A stretch of DNA of 64,000 bases from an uncultured Oligoflexia bacterium (GCA_913058265.1 CAJXPQ010000006.1:152492-216491), one strand, 5' to 3'; counted from the first letter of the stretch, positions 17,336 to 26,899 are shown. Numbers and translations are program-made. Notes: generated from the letters alone by a model not told the origin.

Positions 17336-17341
17336 TAGTAA

Positions 17342-17349
17342 ATTATAAT
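17342..17349. promoter_or_regulatory. Palindromic -10 element shared by two divergent genes
   Basis: ATTATAAT is its own reverse complement, so it gives TATAAT on both strands. On the plus strand it ends 7 nt before the kinase ATG (17357); on the minus strand it ends 6 nt before the GT39 ATG (17335). The two start codons are only 21 bases apart, so both transcripts must start at or next to their AUG. The -35 regions fall inside the opposite genes and look weak. Confidence 0.6.
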
Positions 17350-17356
17350 AGGCTTA

Positions 17357-18964
17357 ATGAACAATACAACAGAAAACGGTCTTAAACCTTCAATTACTTT
17401 TGAAGTCATAAAATTTATTACCCTCTACTATATTTTAGTCGCTATCATTCTGATTATTGTTCAAGTCGTTATGGAATACCACAATATTAAAAAAGATATT
17501 GATCAAAACATAACAAATCTTTCAAGTTCTTTTGATAAAACTCTTACGAATTCTCTTTGGGAGATTAATAAAGAGCAAACTGATACAATCATCAAGGGTA
17601 TTTTGGACTCCCCCTACATTTTAGCTGTTGAATTATATCATAGTGATGGAAGCTTAATTAGTCGTTCATCAAAAAAATCTGATTTTAAATTTGTTGGCTC
17701 TAAAGATGAACATTCTTTAGATTTTTACTTTAATCCTCTCCGAACTTTTCTTTATAAATTTAATCTTTCAAAACAAATGGACATTGAGCCTTCAAAAGAC
17801 GTTGGCAAGATGGTTATCTATTCTGGTAATTCTGTTATCCTTGAACACCTGTCTCGAATTATTTTTTATATTGTAATGAATTCAATTCTTCAAACAATTA
17901 CAATCTGGATTATACTAATTTTTTTCATTAACCTAAAAGTTCGAGACCCCCTTAAGGAACTGGTTTTAAAGATTCAAAGTACCAACCCACAAGACCCAAA
18001 ACCAATTGATTCTTTAAATAAATATAATACAAATGAGTTTAGACTCATTGTTTCTTCATTTAATGCTCTTACCTCTGAATTAAAAAAATATAAGGATGTT
18101 TTAGAAGCTATTATTGATAATAAAACAGAAATGTTAAAAGAAAGAAATATTGAAGTGAGAGAGCTTATTGGTAAGCTTGAAAGTGCACAATCACAACTTA
18201 TCAACCAAGAAAAACTCAACTCACTAGGCTTAATGTCTGCTGGTATAGCTCATGAGCTCAAAAATCCACTCAATATTTCTCTTAACTCTATTGTTATTCT
18301 AAAAGATATTTTAAAGCTCAATGATAAAGGTGAGGTGGATCTTAATAATATATCATCCAAACAAATAGGGAAGTTAGCTCCCGTACTAGATATTATTCAG
18401 AACAGTAATAGCAGAATGGATAAAATTATTAAAAGTATGCTTCTGCAATCTAGAACAGAGTATGCTCAACCGACCTTAATTAACCTAGACTCATTCATCA
18501 ATATAAACTTAAATATACTGCAAAAATCTCTCAATTCTAACTCTAGTGCACTTATTTCACTTGAAACTTTTATCCCAAAAGATCTAGAAATTAAAATTTT
18601 TCCAAATGAGTTTGGACGTCTTCTTGTTAATTTACTTGAAAACTCATTCTATGGCATCGAAGAGAAGCTCAACTCCACAACGATAGATATAACAAATTAC
18701 AAACCTAGCATTCAAATATCTGCCTTATCCCTTGAAGGGGACAAGGTCCTTATAAAGATACATGATAACGGTACTGGAATAAAAAATGCGCTTATCAACA
18801 AAGTACAAGAGCCATTCTTTACAACAAAACCCCCTGGAGCAGGAACTGGACTTGGACTTCACCTGGCCTATGATATTGTTAAAAATCATCAGGGTAAAAT
18901 AAAAATTTCTAGTGAAGAAGGTGAATATACCGAGGTTCAAATTACACTACCAAGTATTATTTAA
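17357..18964 (+). CDS. Sensor histidine kinase
   Basis: The 535-residue protein has membrane segments at about 16-38 and 168-193 enclosing a periplasmic sensor domain of about 130 residues, then a HAMP-like linker and coiled coil (to about 290). The HisKA domain has SAGIAHELKNPLNISLNS with the phospho-accepting His, and the ATPase domain has NLLENSFYGIEE (N box), HDNGTGI (G1), FFTTKPPGAGTGLGLHL (F and G2 boxes). All catalytic motifs are intact. There is no adjacent response regulator gene, so its partner is elsewhere. It is transcribed divergently from the GT39 gene from a shared -10 and seems leaderless. Confidence 0.92.
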   Translation: MNNTTENGLKPSITFEVIKFITLYYILVAIILIIVQVVMEYHNIKKDIDQNITNLSSSFDKTLTNSLWEINKEQTDTIIKGILDSPYILAVELYHSDGSLISRSSKKSDFKFVGSKDEHSLDFYFNPLRTFLYKFNLSKQMDIEPSKDVGKMVIYSGNSVILEHLSRIIFYIVMNSILQTITIWIILIFFINLKVRDPLKELVLKIQSTNPQDPKPIDSLNKYNTNEFRLIVSSFNALTSELKKYKDVLEAIIDNKTEMLKERNIEVRELIGKLESAQSQLINQEKLNSLGLMSAGIAHELKNPLNISLNSIVILKDILKLNDKGEVDLNNISSKQIGKLAPVLDIIQNSNSRMDKIIKSMLLQSRTEYAQPTLINLDSFININLNILQKSLNSNSSALISLETFIPKDLEIKIFPNEFGRLLVNLLENSFYGIEEKLNSTTIDITNYKPSIQISALSLEGDKVLIKIHDNGTGIKNALINKVQEPFFTTKPPGAGTGLGLHLAYDIVKNHQGKIKISSEEGEYTEVQITLPSII

Positions 18965-18972
18965 TTATTTGA

Positions 18973-19049
18973 TGGCGCACCCTGAGAGATTCGAACTCCC
19001 GATCTTCTAATTCGTAGTCAGACGCCTTATCCAGCTGGGCCAAGGGTGC
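18973..19049 (-). tRNA. tRNA-Arg, anticodon ACG
   Basis: The minus strand gives acceptor GCACCCT paired with AGGGTGC, discriminator G and encoded CCA, D arm AGCTGGATAAGG, anticodon loop CTACGAA and T arm GGGAGTTCGAATCTC. The anticodon ACG is the TadA substrate that becomes ICG. It faces the kinase gene tail to tail, 8 bases apart. A TATAAT about 20 bases upstream (19075-19070) may be its promoter. Confidence 0.97.
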
Positions 19050-19126
19050 GTGATAGTATTTTTAATAAAATTATACCGGATTAACAAGTTATTTATTCAT
19101 ATGCTTTTACTTCTTGCATTGCACCA

Positions 19127-20710
19127 CTACTTTACAGGAATATTTAGTGTATTCGCTGTTGACTCATAATTTAGTTCAATAACCTGTGATCGCGTCTCTA
19201 CAGCTGAATATAAGCTATCTCTAGAGTCAACAATAAGCGCTAGCCTGTGACCCCTAGGAACATCATATGCAGTGGCCACCAATTCAAATTGGGCCCTGTT
19301 ATGACCCGTAATAGAGGAGAACGCCCCATGAGTAATAAGTTTTGCGTAACCCAAGGAGTCTACGTCGTATAAATAAGCAATTAACTGATATTTTCTATTT
19401 GTTGATTTAATATTTAAGCTTATCTTAGGGACACCCCGAATATGCTTCACTTTTTTCAGCCTTTTTGTTTTAAAGGTAAAGGCATGCATATTGGAAACTA
19501 TAGGCATATAACTATAAGTCGGTATTTTTAAATTTCCATCCATAATAGAGGAGAGAAGTGGAATACCGGTTGTCGCATAGGTATCAATTCTTGAGATTAT
19601 AAAATCTCTAACAGGGTGGCCTACATACTTATTTTTTTTGATATTACTTCTATCTAAAAATCTACTTGGGTGTAAGTGCCATTGTTGATCTTCAATTCTT
19701 TGTAACTCATCTAATGAATAACTTTCTCTCTTATGTTCTAAGTCTGTTTGAATATTAACCTGATTAAGTTTTAATTTTTTATTCTTAATTCCCTTAAGCC
19801 ATAAATCAAACCACATTTGCATTCTGTTGAAGGTATAATTGTTTTTCAAAATCATTCCACTTGCTTCTGCCGTTGCATGTGTTCCCTGATTAAGATCCAA
19901 AATTTTTGGTGTTGTAAGCTGATTGAAATATTTAATGAGGGGATTCGGCTGAAATAAGTTATCACCATAGTTTTGAGAGATAAATACAGGTGCATTTCTC
20001 TTATTAACTTCGCCTATAAAGTTAATAGGACTTCTCTCTTCGGCCCAACTTAATGTTTCATCTATATTTGTTTGAGTGACGAGATTTTTAAACATTTTTG
20101 GAATGGTTTCATCTATTTCACCTGTAAGAAAGCCTAGTGTTATCAATAGGGAAGTCCAAAACTTTCGTGGTGTTCTCTCCCCATAAAGAGCTGAAGTCAA
20201 AGAGCTCCAGCCGCTCATAGAGACTCCAGTCTTGATTCTACTTTCTTTCGCCAAGGCCATAAGCGCCATTCCGCCACCGTAGGAAATACCAGCAATACCG
20301 ACATTGTTAATATCTACATTTGTTTTTTGTTCTAACCAATCAACAACTTTTGATAGGTCTTGAACATCACTATTTCCAATGACATCAATTTTTCCACTAG
20401 AACAACCAAAACCACGAGTTGAGTAGCTTAAAACAATATAACCTTTTTCAGCGAGAATTTTCGCTTGTCTAAAATATTCGTGATCTTCTAGGCTCCAACT
20501 ATTTACAAAAATAACTGCAGGGTAGTTTTTACTTAAATCTGTGGGATGAAAAAGGTTTGCAGCAATTTCTACACCCTCAAATCCCCTAATAAGAATATCG
20601 TCCTTAAAAGTATAAGATTCTGTTTTAAAGTTCTTGAAATTAAAACAAATATTTGAGTACGCACTTGAGCTAGTCAAAATGCACATTAATACTAATAGAC
20701 TTATCTTCAT
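19127..20710 (-). CDS. Secreted CocE/NonD-type alpha/beta hydrolase (X-Pro dipeptidyl-peptidase S15 fold)
   Basis: These serine hydrolases cleave esters or X-Pro peptides. A signal peptide (MKISLLVLMCILTSSSAYS) exports it. The alpha/beta fold shows the oxyanion segment VIFVNSWSLEDHEYF, STRGFGCSSGK, the nucleophile elbow GISYGGGMAL (Ser near residue 148), a likely acid in SQNYGDNLFQP and the His in LNQGTHATAEA. The C-terminal 170 residues form the jelly-roll domain of this group (RAQFELVATAYDVPRGHRLALIVDSRD). Length 527 is typical. The start is backed by AAGGAG. Substrate is unknown; export suggests nutrient scavenging. Confidence 0.85.
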   Translation of the reverse strand: MKISLLVLMCILTSSSAYSNICFNFKNFKTESYTFKDDILIRGFEGVEIAANLFHPTDLSKNYPAVIFVNSWSLEDHEYFRQAKILAEKGYIVLSYSTRGFGCSSGKIDVIGNSDVQDLSKVVDWLEQKTNVDINNVGIAGISYGGGMALMALAKESRIKTGVSMSGWSSLTSALYGERTPRKFWTSLLITLGFLTGEIDETIPKMFKNLVTQTNIDETLSWAEERSPINFIGEVNKRNAPVFISQNYGDNLFQPNPLIKYFNQLTTPKILDLNQGTHATAEASGMILKNNYTFNRMQMWFDLWLKGIKNKKLKLNQVNIQTDLEHKRESYSLDELQRIEDQQWHLHPSRFLDRSNIKKNKYVGHPVRDFIISRIDTYATTGIPLLSSIMDGNLKIPTYSYMPIVSNMHAFTFKTKRLKKVKHIRGVPKISLNIKSTNRKYQLIAYLYDVDSLGYAKLITHGAFSSITGHNRAQFELVATAYDVPRGHRLALIVDSRDSLYSAVETRSQVIELNYESTANTLNIPVK

Positions 20711-20780
20711 GATTATCTAGCTCCTTGAAAATTACTATATTCAAGGTTAGACAATAAAAGCTACTAAATCAAATTTAGCT

Positions 20781-21728
20781 CTATTGAATACTATTCTTAC
20801 TGAAGTAGCTTCCTAAGTCCTTAAAGTCACTAAAGCATTGCATGTTTTCAGTAGGTAGTTTGAAGCAAAAATCAAATGCCCCAACTAGAACTCGCGTACT
20901 AACATCAACGCCCTCTGCAAGCTCTTCAAGGTATTCTTCCTTCTTAGCTTGAGATAATATTGTGTCATTACTGTAGTTTAGGCCTAAAAATATAAAGTCT
21001 GCATTAAAGTGCTTGTTTAATGCTCCAACTGAATTTGCGCTAACATTTCCACCCAAGAAATCCACCTGAAGTCCAAGAGACTGAAATAGTATCGCTGCGG
21101 CCATAGCACCAAGCTCATTTAATTGACCAATAGGACTGGCAACTAAAATTCTTTTAGCATCACTGGGTAGGGAAGTATTAACTGACATCTTTTTAACTAA
21201 TGTCGACTTAAGTATTAAGTAGATCTGTTCACGCTTAGAGTACTCTAGCCTTTCATCTGTTCTTAAAACCCTAACTTCAGCGATGGTAGGTAGTATGATT
21301 AAGTTAATAAAACTCTCACCGGTCAAAGATACTGATGCTTTTTGTAATTCATGAGCAAGAACATCTAACTTAAAGAAGTTCAATGACATTTTAATATTTG
21401 CTAGAATCTCCTCAGTATTTATATTCTCTTTATGAACCTGCGCCACACTAGTTGGAGATGTTAATTTATATCTTTCTAGAACAGTCTCAAGTTCAGCCTC
21501 TGAAAGCTCAGCTATGTCTGAAATATTATTACCGTGGTTTACTAGCTTTTGTAGTAAAGATAACCTGTGAACCTCTTCGTTTGAATAAAGTCTTCTGCCG
21601 TTTTTATCTCTAACAGGCTTTGTTGCACCGTATCTTTTTTCCCAGGCACGAATAGTATGAGGATTAATACCCGTCATATTCGATACAAATTGAATACTGA
21701 AGAAGTTCTCGCTCTTATTTTCGTTCAT
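20781..21728 (-). CDS. MerR-family regulator with B12-binding-like domain lacking the ligand His
   Basis: An N-terminal winged MerR helix-turn-helix (VSNMTGINPHTIRAWEKRYG, GRRLYSNEEVHRLSLL; residues about 10-80) is followed by a helical bundle and a Rossmann-like cobalamin-binding fold, the CarH/LitR/CarA arrangement. Where cobalamin-binding relatives have GExHxxG this protein has GQLNELG: the His that ligates cobalt is Asn. The C-terminal GGNVSANSVGALNKHF corresponds to the usual LGxxVP segment. It may therefore be a B12-independent repressor. The ATG at 21728 has AAAGGA at the right distance, while the upstream ATG at 21758 has none. Its targets are unknown. Confidence 0.8.
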   Translation of the reverse strand: MNENKSENFFSIQFVSNMTGINPHTIRAWEKRYGATKPVRDKNGRRLYSNEEVHRLSLLQKLVNHGNNISDIAELSEAELETVLERYKLTSPTSVAQVHKENINTEEILANIKMSLNFFKLDVLAHELQKASVSLTGESFINLIILPTIAEVRVLRTDERLEYSKREQIYLILKSTLVKKMSVNTSLPSDAKRILVASPIGQLNELGAMAAAILFQSLGLQVDFLGGNVSANSVGALNKHFNADFIFLGLNYSNDTILSQAKKEEYLEELAEGVDVSTRVLVGAFDFCFKLPTENMQCFSDFKDLGSYFSKNSIQ

Positions 21729-21857
21729 GTTATTTCCTTTGGTATAAGTTTCGTTCATATATGTTTTTAACAGAACTTAGACACAAATCAATGGAATAAC
21801 CTGTACAAGAGATTGACTGGGATTAGACGAAACAGGGATCCCACCTAGACAAAGGCC

Positions 21858-23663
21858 TTACGATGAACTCTCTGCTATTTCCTCTAGCCAAAGCTTGAAC
21901 ATTAAAACGCTATATATTTTATAATAATCTACGTAATTTTTTGATTTTTTAGCTAGTAAAGCTGTAAGTTTATACTTATCAATATACCTCTCTAAAGTAC
22001 TATGACTTAATCCGAGAAACTCCAAGTGATCATTTCTTATAAACTCTTCCAAGTTAACACCAAAGCCCATCTTCTTCTGTTTCCAGATATTCTTTGGATA
22101 CATTTTATTTGCCAAGAATCTTCTTAATATAATTTTTTGCCTGTGAAATTTCATTTTATGTTCCATTGGAAGAGCTCTAGAGAAAGATATCATCTCTGAA
22201 GATAGATATGGGACTCTCGCCTCAAAAGAGTTGGCCATACTCATCCTATCTACCTTTTTTAGTATATTCCCTTCAAGGTAGGTCTTGATATCGAGCTCAC
22301 TCATTTCACGCTTAAGACTCTGGACCTCTATTATTTCTGATTTAATTTCCTCATTTTCTATCAATAGATCCTCAATACCTGGGCTTCTCCACATGAGATG
22401 ATTAAATGGAAAATCTTTATCCTTCTGATCTAAAAATTTCTCAATCAACATTACCAATGGGTACTTGCTATGACTAAAACTTATAAGGTTCAGGACATAC
22501 TTCAAAATCGCTAAAAATGGATACGTTAACTTAAGAAAAAAACTATTTGCTAGTATCGTTGCAAAGTACGTATGGTACCCCAAAAATAATTCATCAGCTC
22601 CATCACCAGAAACTCCAACTTTTTGCAACTTTGAAACACCATTAAATAATTTGTAGTTTGATACAAGCGCTGGATCACAAATTAAGTCATCAGCAAAGTA
22701 AGCAATTCTTCTAAAGCTTATAGCTTCGTTCTTTTTTAACTCAATTTCTTTAAGGTTTTTATTAAGCTTATTAGCAACTAATTTTGCCTTATCCTTTTCA
22801 CAAAAGGCTCCAGTATTGTGCACAAACGTCGTTACACTATATTCTCCGGAGTTTTTCAAACTTTCTGCTATTGCGGTAGAGTCAAGGCCTCCAGACAAAA
22901 AAACCGTAACTGGTACATCTGCGACCAAATGCGATCGAGTTGATTTACTCAACACACGCTCAAATTCTTTATCCCAATCATTTCCAGTTACTTTAAATTC
23001 TATTTTTTTTCTTTGTATTTTACTAATAAGCCCCTTCTCTCCAAAAACGATAGTTTCTCCAGGGAATAGCTGTTTAATATTCTTAATTCCAGTATTGGGG
23101 CATCTTATATAGCCCAACTTAAAATACTCTCTTATCCCATCATCATCCAGCTCTCGACTTACTCCAGAGTATTCCAATATAGACTTTATCTCTGATGCAT
23201 AAACGAGCTTATCCTCATCTAAGTAATAGTATAGGGGCTTTATACCAACATGATCCCTAGATAATGAGAGTGTTTTTGCATCATTATTCCAATAGGCAAA
23301 GGCATACATCCCATCAATACCATTTAGAAACTCAACTCCAGAATGATCTAAACCGTTTAGCAATACTTCCGTGTCAGATGATGTCTCATATTTAAGATGG
23401 GTGAGCCTTAAGTCTTCGTGATTATAGATCTCGCCATTAAAACTTAATACAGATTTTCTACTTGATATGAATGGTTGATTCGCGGCCTTAGATAAATCAA
23501 TAATACTTAATCGATTGTGAAACATTATATTATTTTGTGAGATCTCAACAGTATCTTGAAAATCTGGCCCTCTGTGAAGAAGTTTACTTTGCATTTTATT
23601 TATATGAGATATATCTACTTTGTCTGCTGTATTGAAGTTATATACGCCCCCAACTCCACACAT
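21858..23663 (-). CDS. asnB: Glutamine-hydrolysing asparagine synthase-type amidotransferase
   Basis: The 601-residue protein starts MCGVGG with the Cys nucleophile. It has the Ntn glutaminase motifs LLHRGPD, LSFNGEIYNH and SSDTEVLLNGL, then the synthetase domain with VFLSGGLDSTAIA (PP-loop SGGxDS) and GVSGDGADELFLGY. All catalytic residues are present. It shares one base with the DPM1-like gene upstream, so they are co-expressed. In polysaccharide loci such enzymes often amidate sugar acids rather than make asparagine. The context (a second paralogue 800 bp away, glycosyltransferases, carbamoyltransferase) favours that, but the sequence alone cannot decide. Confidence 0.92.
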   Translation of the reverse strand: MCGVGGVYNFNTADKVDISHINKMQSKLLHRGPDFQDTVEISQNNIMFHNRLSIIDLSKAANQPFISSRKSVLSFNGEIYNHEDLRLTHLKYETSSDTEVLLNGLDHSGVEFLNGIDGMYAFAYWNNDAKTLSLSRDHVGIKPLYYYLDEDKLVYASEIKSILEYSGVSRELDDDGIREYFKLGYIRCPNTGIKNIKQLFPGETIVFGEKGLISKIQRKKIEFKVTGNDWDKEFERVLSKSTRSHLVADVPVTVFLSGGLDSTAIAESLKNSGEYSVTTFVHNTGAFCEKDKAKLVANKLNKNLKEIELKKNEAISFRRIAYFADDLICDPALVSNYKLFNGVSKLQKVGVSGDGADELFLGYHTYFATILANSFFLKLTYPFLAILKYVLNLISFSHSKYPLVMLIEKFLDQKDKDFPFNHLMWRSPGIEDLLIENEEIKSEIIEVQSLKREMSELDIKTYLEGNILKKVDRMSMANSFEARVPYLSSEMISFSRALPMEHKMKFHRQKIILRRFLANKMYPKNIWKQKKMGFGVNLEEFIRNDHLEFLGLSHSTLERYIDKYKLTALLAKKSKNYVDYYKIYSVLMFKLWLEEIAESSS

Positions 23664-24397
23664 TAGGACTGACCATTTAGTCTAATAGAACTTTTCATAT
23701 CTTTAATACCTCTATAGACAGTTACTAATTCAGGAAGCACCTTCACAAATTTAAATATAGAATAGTTCGACTGACCATAAGATCTGGGACGATGTATGAT
23801 TTCAAGTTCAGCGCAAGTTAACTTTTGGTGATAGAGGTAAATAGAAATATAGCGATGGTAGTGCCTAAAGGGCTTAATAAATAATGCATTTTCTTTTGGA
23901 ATAATTTTTAAGGAGGACCCCACATCTGTAAAAACTCCTCCCAATAAGGTTCGTATTAAAGCATTTCCTATTATTGAGGGCAAATGTCTAAAGATTCTAT
24001 CGTTATCTTCTCTGGTACTTCGTCTGCTACAAACAAAATCTAAATTATTATTCTGCATATGAGTGTAAAAAGTATAAATATCCCTAGGATCAACCTGTAA
24101 GTCGCCATCCATAATAGCAATGCAAGAGTATGCGGCGGCCTTTATACCACGATAAATTGAAACTCCTTGGCCCAAGTTCTCTTCATTTGTAATCAACTTG
24201 ATATGCTTAGAGTTACTCTCTTTAAGAAACCTTTTTAATACACTCTCAGTTTCATCTTGAGATTGATCATTTACAAGAATCACTTCAAAAGTTTCAAACT
24301 TTTCAGTTAAAGCAACGTTAATTTCATCTAGTAGCTTCTCAATATTACCAGCCTCGTTAAAGACAGGAATTACAACCGAAATGGGTTTTTTATGCAT
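23663..24397 (-). CDS. GT2 family glycosyltransferase, DPM1-like
   Basis: The 244-residue protein has the GT-A fold of family 2: VVIPVFNEAGNIEKLL at the N-terminus, ILVNDQSQDETE, and AIMDGDLQVDP with the DxD-type metal site. DPM1/ArnC-like enzymes place a sugar on polyprenyl phosphate, the donor used by the GT-C enzymes common in this window. The two C-terminal membrane helices of ArnC-type proteins are absent, so it is of the shorter DPM1 type. The ATG follows GGAG. The head-to-head gap to the second asparagine synthase is under 100 bp. Confidence 0.88.
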   Translation of the reverse strand: MHKKPISVVIPVFNEAGNIEKLLDEINVALTEKFETFEVILVNDQSQDETESVLKRFLKESNSKHIKLITNEENLGQGVSIYRGIKAAAYSCIAIMDGDLQVDPRDIYTFYTHMQNNNLDFVCSRRSTREDNDRIFRHLPSIIGNALIRTLLGGVFTDVGSSLKIIPKENALFIKPFRHYHRYISIYLYHQKLTCAELEIIHRPRSYGQSNYSIFKFVKVLPELVTVYRGIKDMKSSIRLNGQS

Positions 24398-24482
24398 ACT
24401 TTCTCCAGGACTCTACTGTAACATAATTTATATAAATTCTTAAGTATCGTCCTCATCCTCTTTCAATATATTAATTCTAATG

Positions 24483-24488
24483 TATAAT
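24483..24488 (+). promoter_or_regulatory. -10 box (TATAAT) six bases before a start codon
   Basis: A perfect TATAAT is followed by TCTTCT and the ATG at 24495. TTTCAA lies 16 bases upstream as a possible -35. There is no ribosome site between box and start, so the mRNA is probably leaderless. Confidence 0.55.
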
Positions 24489-24494
24489 TCTTCT

Positions 24495-26426
24495 ATGTGT
24501 GGAGTCTCCGGTATTATTTCCCTTAATCACTCAATTCTTGATCGCGATGATCAGGAAGTAATCCGCGACATGTCATCCCTTTTAACACACAGAGGGCCAA
24601 ATCAAAGAGGGCACTTTTACGACGACAACCTTCTTTTTGGCAATACGAGACTGTCCATACTTGATAAATCAAAGTCTGCAGATCTTCCCATAATGACAGA
24701 CGAGAAAGATATTATTCTCTGCTACAATGGCGAAATATCAAATTATATTGAGCTTTCAGAAAAATATAATCTTAAATCAAAATACTCACTAAAGACTCAC
24801 TCTGACTCAGAAGTATTGCTTTATTTATATAAAGAAATTGGGATGAAACTTCTAGATGAGATCTCAGGCATGTTTGCCTTTGCTATCTTTGATAAAAATC
24901 TTAATAAGGTTTTTATCTGTAGAGATTTTTTTGGTATCACACCACTTTTCTATACGACTAAAAATGAAAAGTTCTATTTTGCTTCTGAAATTAAAAGCTT
25001 ACTTGAAATCCCAGGATTTGAGAGACAAGTAAACCCTCTCGCTCTTTTTGACTACTTTACTCTTGCCTACGTTCCTGGTGAAAACACAATGTTTCAAGAC
25101 ATCATTGAACTCAGAAATGGTCAGATGCTGACAATAGATCTAGCGACCGGAAATATTGATAAAAAATATCACTACAGAATGAAATATGAAATAAATCCAG
25201 ATATAAGTTTTAAAGAAGCTACAGATAATGTTTACGACCTTTTACTTGATTCCGTTGACCGAAACTTACGTTCTGATGCACCCATTGGAACAACGCTTTC
25301 TGGTGGCGTTGATACAAGTGGGATTACTTGCCTCATAAAAGACCTAGGTAGAAGTACTGACTTTCATAGTTTCTCTATCAGAATGGGTGAGTCTAGCTTT
25401 GATGAATCTCCTTACCAGCGATTAGTTTCTGATCACTGCAAGACGAATCACCATGAATTTTTAATAACTCCAAGTGAAGTTGAATCTGTATTTCATGAGC
25501 ATATAGCACACCTTGATGAGCCTCTCGGGAATGGAGCACCAATTCCTATATATATTCTAGCTCAAAGGGCCAGTAAATATGTTAGTGTTCTTTTGAACGG
25601 CGAAGGTGGAGATGAAGTTTTTAACGCATATTCTGTTTATCAAGCCTGGAAAATTCGAAAGCACTATGTAAATTATTGTCCAAAGTTTCTGAGACAACTT
25701 ATATATCAAGTAGTGCACTTACTTCCTGCAAACTATTCGAAGCTCTCATTTGATTTTCAAGCGAAGAGATTTACAGAGGGCGCAGAACTACATCCCGCTG
25801 CTGCCCACTTTTACTGGAGACACCCACTAACAAACTCCGAAAAAAAGAAAATGTTAACTCACTCCAATTTCCGATCTACGGATGAAATTGGGATTAACCT
25901 ATTTAATGAATTTTCTCACACAGACGAATTAAATCGTATTGCAATGCTCGATATTGAACATTTTATTACTGATGATTTACTCGTTAAGAATGATCGAATG
26001 TGTTATGCACACTCCATTGAGGGACGATATCCATATCTAGACAAGAAGCTTATAGACTATGTTCAAACATTACCTACAGAATATAAATTAAAGGGTCTCA
26101 AAGGTAGATATATACAAAAAAAGGCCCTCTCAAGAACTCTTCCAAAGGAAATTCTAAAGAGACAAAACTATGGGCTAGAGATGCCTCATTCCATATGGTT
26201 TTTTGATGCGTTAAAGCCATTACTAGATCGCTACCTTAATAAAGAGTCTGTAGAGAGGACTGGCTTCCTTAGGTGGGAGATGGTCAAATCATTAATGGAT
26301 ACTCATATGAGTAATAAACGTGATTATGGACGCGGGCTTTGGTGTATTGCTGTTTTTATTGCGTGGCATGAACTATATATTCAAACCTCTGATTATAAAA
26401 AATATCTTAATAGGATTAAAGTATGA
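24495..26426 (+). CDS. asnB: Second asparagine synthase-type amidotransferase, head of carbamoyltransferase operon
   Basis: The start at 24495 gives MCGVSG with the catalytic Cys at position 2; an ATG five codons earlier would bury it and overlaps the -10 box. Glutaminase motifs are LLTHRGPNQRG, LCYNGEISNYIEL and HSDSEVLLYLY. The synthetase part has GTTLSGGVDTSGITCL and LNGEGGDEVFNAY. It is divergent from the other copy. The last 4 bases overlap the DUF5989 gene (ATGA), and SxtJ-like and carbamoyltransferase genes follow. Amidation of a sugar acid or related small molecule is inferred from this context. Confidence 0.9.
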   Translation: MCGVSGIISLNHSILDRDDQEVIRDMSSLLTHRGPNQRGHFYDDNLLFGNTRLSILDKSKSADLPIMTDEKDIILCYNGEISNYIELSEKYNLKSKYSLKTHSDSEVLLYLYKEIGMKLLDEISGMFAFAIFDKNLNKVFICRDFFGITPLFYTTKNEKFYFASEIKSLLEIPGFERQVNPLALFDYFTLAYVPGENTMFQDIIELRNGQMLTIDLATGNIDKKYHYRMKYEINPDISFKEATDNVYDLLLDSVDRNLRSDAPIGTTLSGGVDTSGITCLIKDLGRSTDFHSFSIRMGESSFDESPYQRLVSDHCKTNHHEFLITPSEVESVFHEHIAHLDEPLGNGAPIPIYILAQRASKYVSVLLNGEGGDEVFNAYSVYQAWKIRKHYVNYCPKFLRQLIYQVVHLLPANYSKLSFDFQAKRFTEGAELHPAAAHFYWRHPLTNSEKKKMLTHSNFRSTDEIGINLFNEFSHTDELNRIAMLDIEHFITDDLLVKNDRMCYAHSIEGRYPYLDKKLIDYVQTLPTEYKLKGLKGRYIQKKALSRTLPKEILKRQNYGLEMPHSIWFFDALKPLLDRYLNKESVERTGFLRWEMVKSLMDTHMSNKRDYGRGLWCIAVFIAWHELYIQTSDYKKYLNRIKV

Positions 26427-26572
26427 ACTTTTTCAAAGAATATTGGCAATTTTTAAAAGAGCAGAAGAAGTGGATACTAATTCCCGTACTTGTTATATTT
26501 TCACTTTTAAGCGCTTTGATTTTCTTTACTGCAAGTTCTAGTGTTTCACCCTTTATCTACACATTATTTTAG
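26423..26572 (+). CDS. DUF5989-family single-pass membrane miniprotein
   Basis: This 49-residue protein starts inside the stop of the amidotransferase gene (ATGA overlap). It reads MNFFKEYWQFLKEQKKW, then a membrane segment (ILIPVLVIFSLLSALIFF), and ends SSSVSPFIYTLF. The FxxEYWxFLKExKKW start and SxVxPFIYTLF end are the signature of DUF5989, small proteins that accompany SxtJ-like and carbamoyltransferase genes. Its function is not established; a membrane anchor or partner for the carbamoyltransferase is plausible. Confidence 0.85.
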   Translation: MNFFKEYWQFLKEQKKWILIPVLVIFSLLSALIFFTASSSVSPFIYTLF

Positions 26573-26575
26573 GCA

Positions 26576-26899
26576 ATGAATAAGTCTAATAATTTAGCAC
26601 TTAAAGTGCTGCTCATTTCTCTTGCACATTTTTGGTTTAGTTACCAACACAGAGAAATTATATTTATATTCATTGGAGTTTTTCTCATTTTTGCTCTTCC
26701 AAAAATCTCAGGATACATAGACTCTAGTATTGAGGAAGTTGTAAAAAAGATCGGATTCCTCTTACTTCAAATAATTCTATTTATCATTTATTTTATCGTC
26801 ATAATTCCTACAAAGCTTTTTCATAGAAACAAATCATACACGGCTTCTTCTTATATTAGTGTTAAGTCTAAAAAGATTGATTTTGGAAAACTTTGGTAA
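26576..26899 (+). CDS. SxtJ-like small membrane protein
   Basis: The 107-residue protein has membrane segments around residues 8-24, 27-45 and 62-82, and a basic C-terminal tail ending KKIDFGKLW. SxtJ proteins are small membrane proteins of unknown role found beside carbamoyltransferases, first noted in saxitoxin clusters. Assignment rests on size, topology, the FGKLW-like end and position between DUF5989 (4-nt gap) and the carbamoyltransferase (1-nt overlap). Confidence 0.7.
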   Translation: MNKSNNLALKVLLISLAHFWFSYQHREIIFIFIGVFLIFALPKISGYIDSSIEEVVKKIGFLLLQIILFIIYFIVIIPTKLFHRNKSYTASSYISVKSKKIDFGKLW

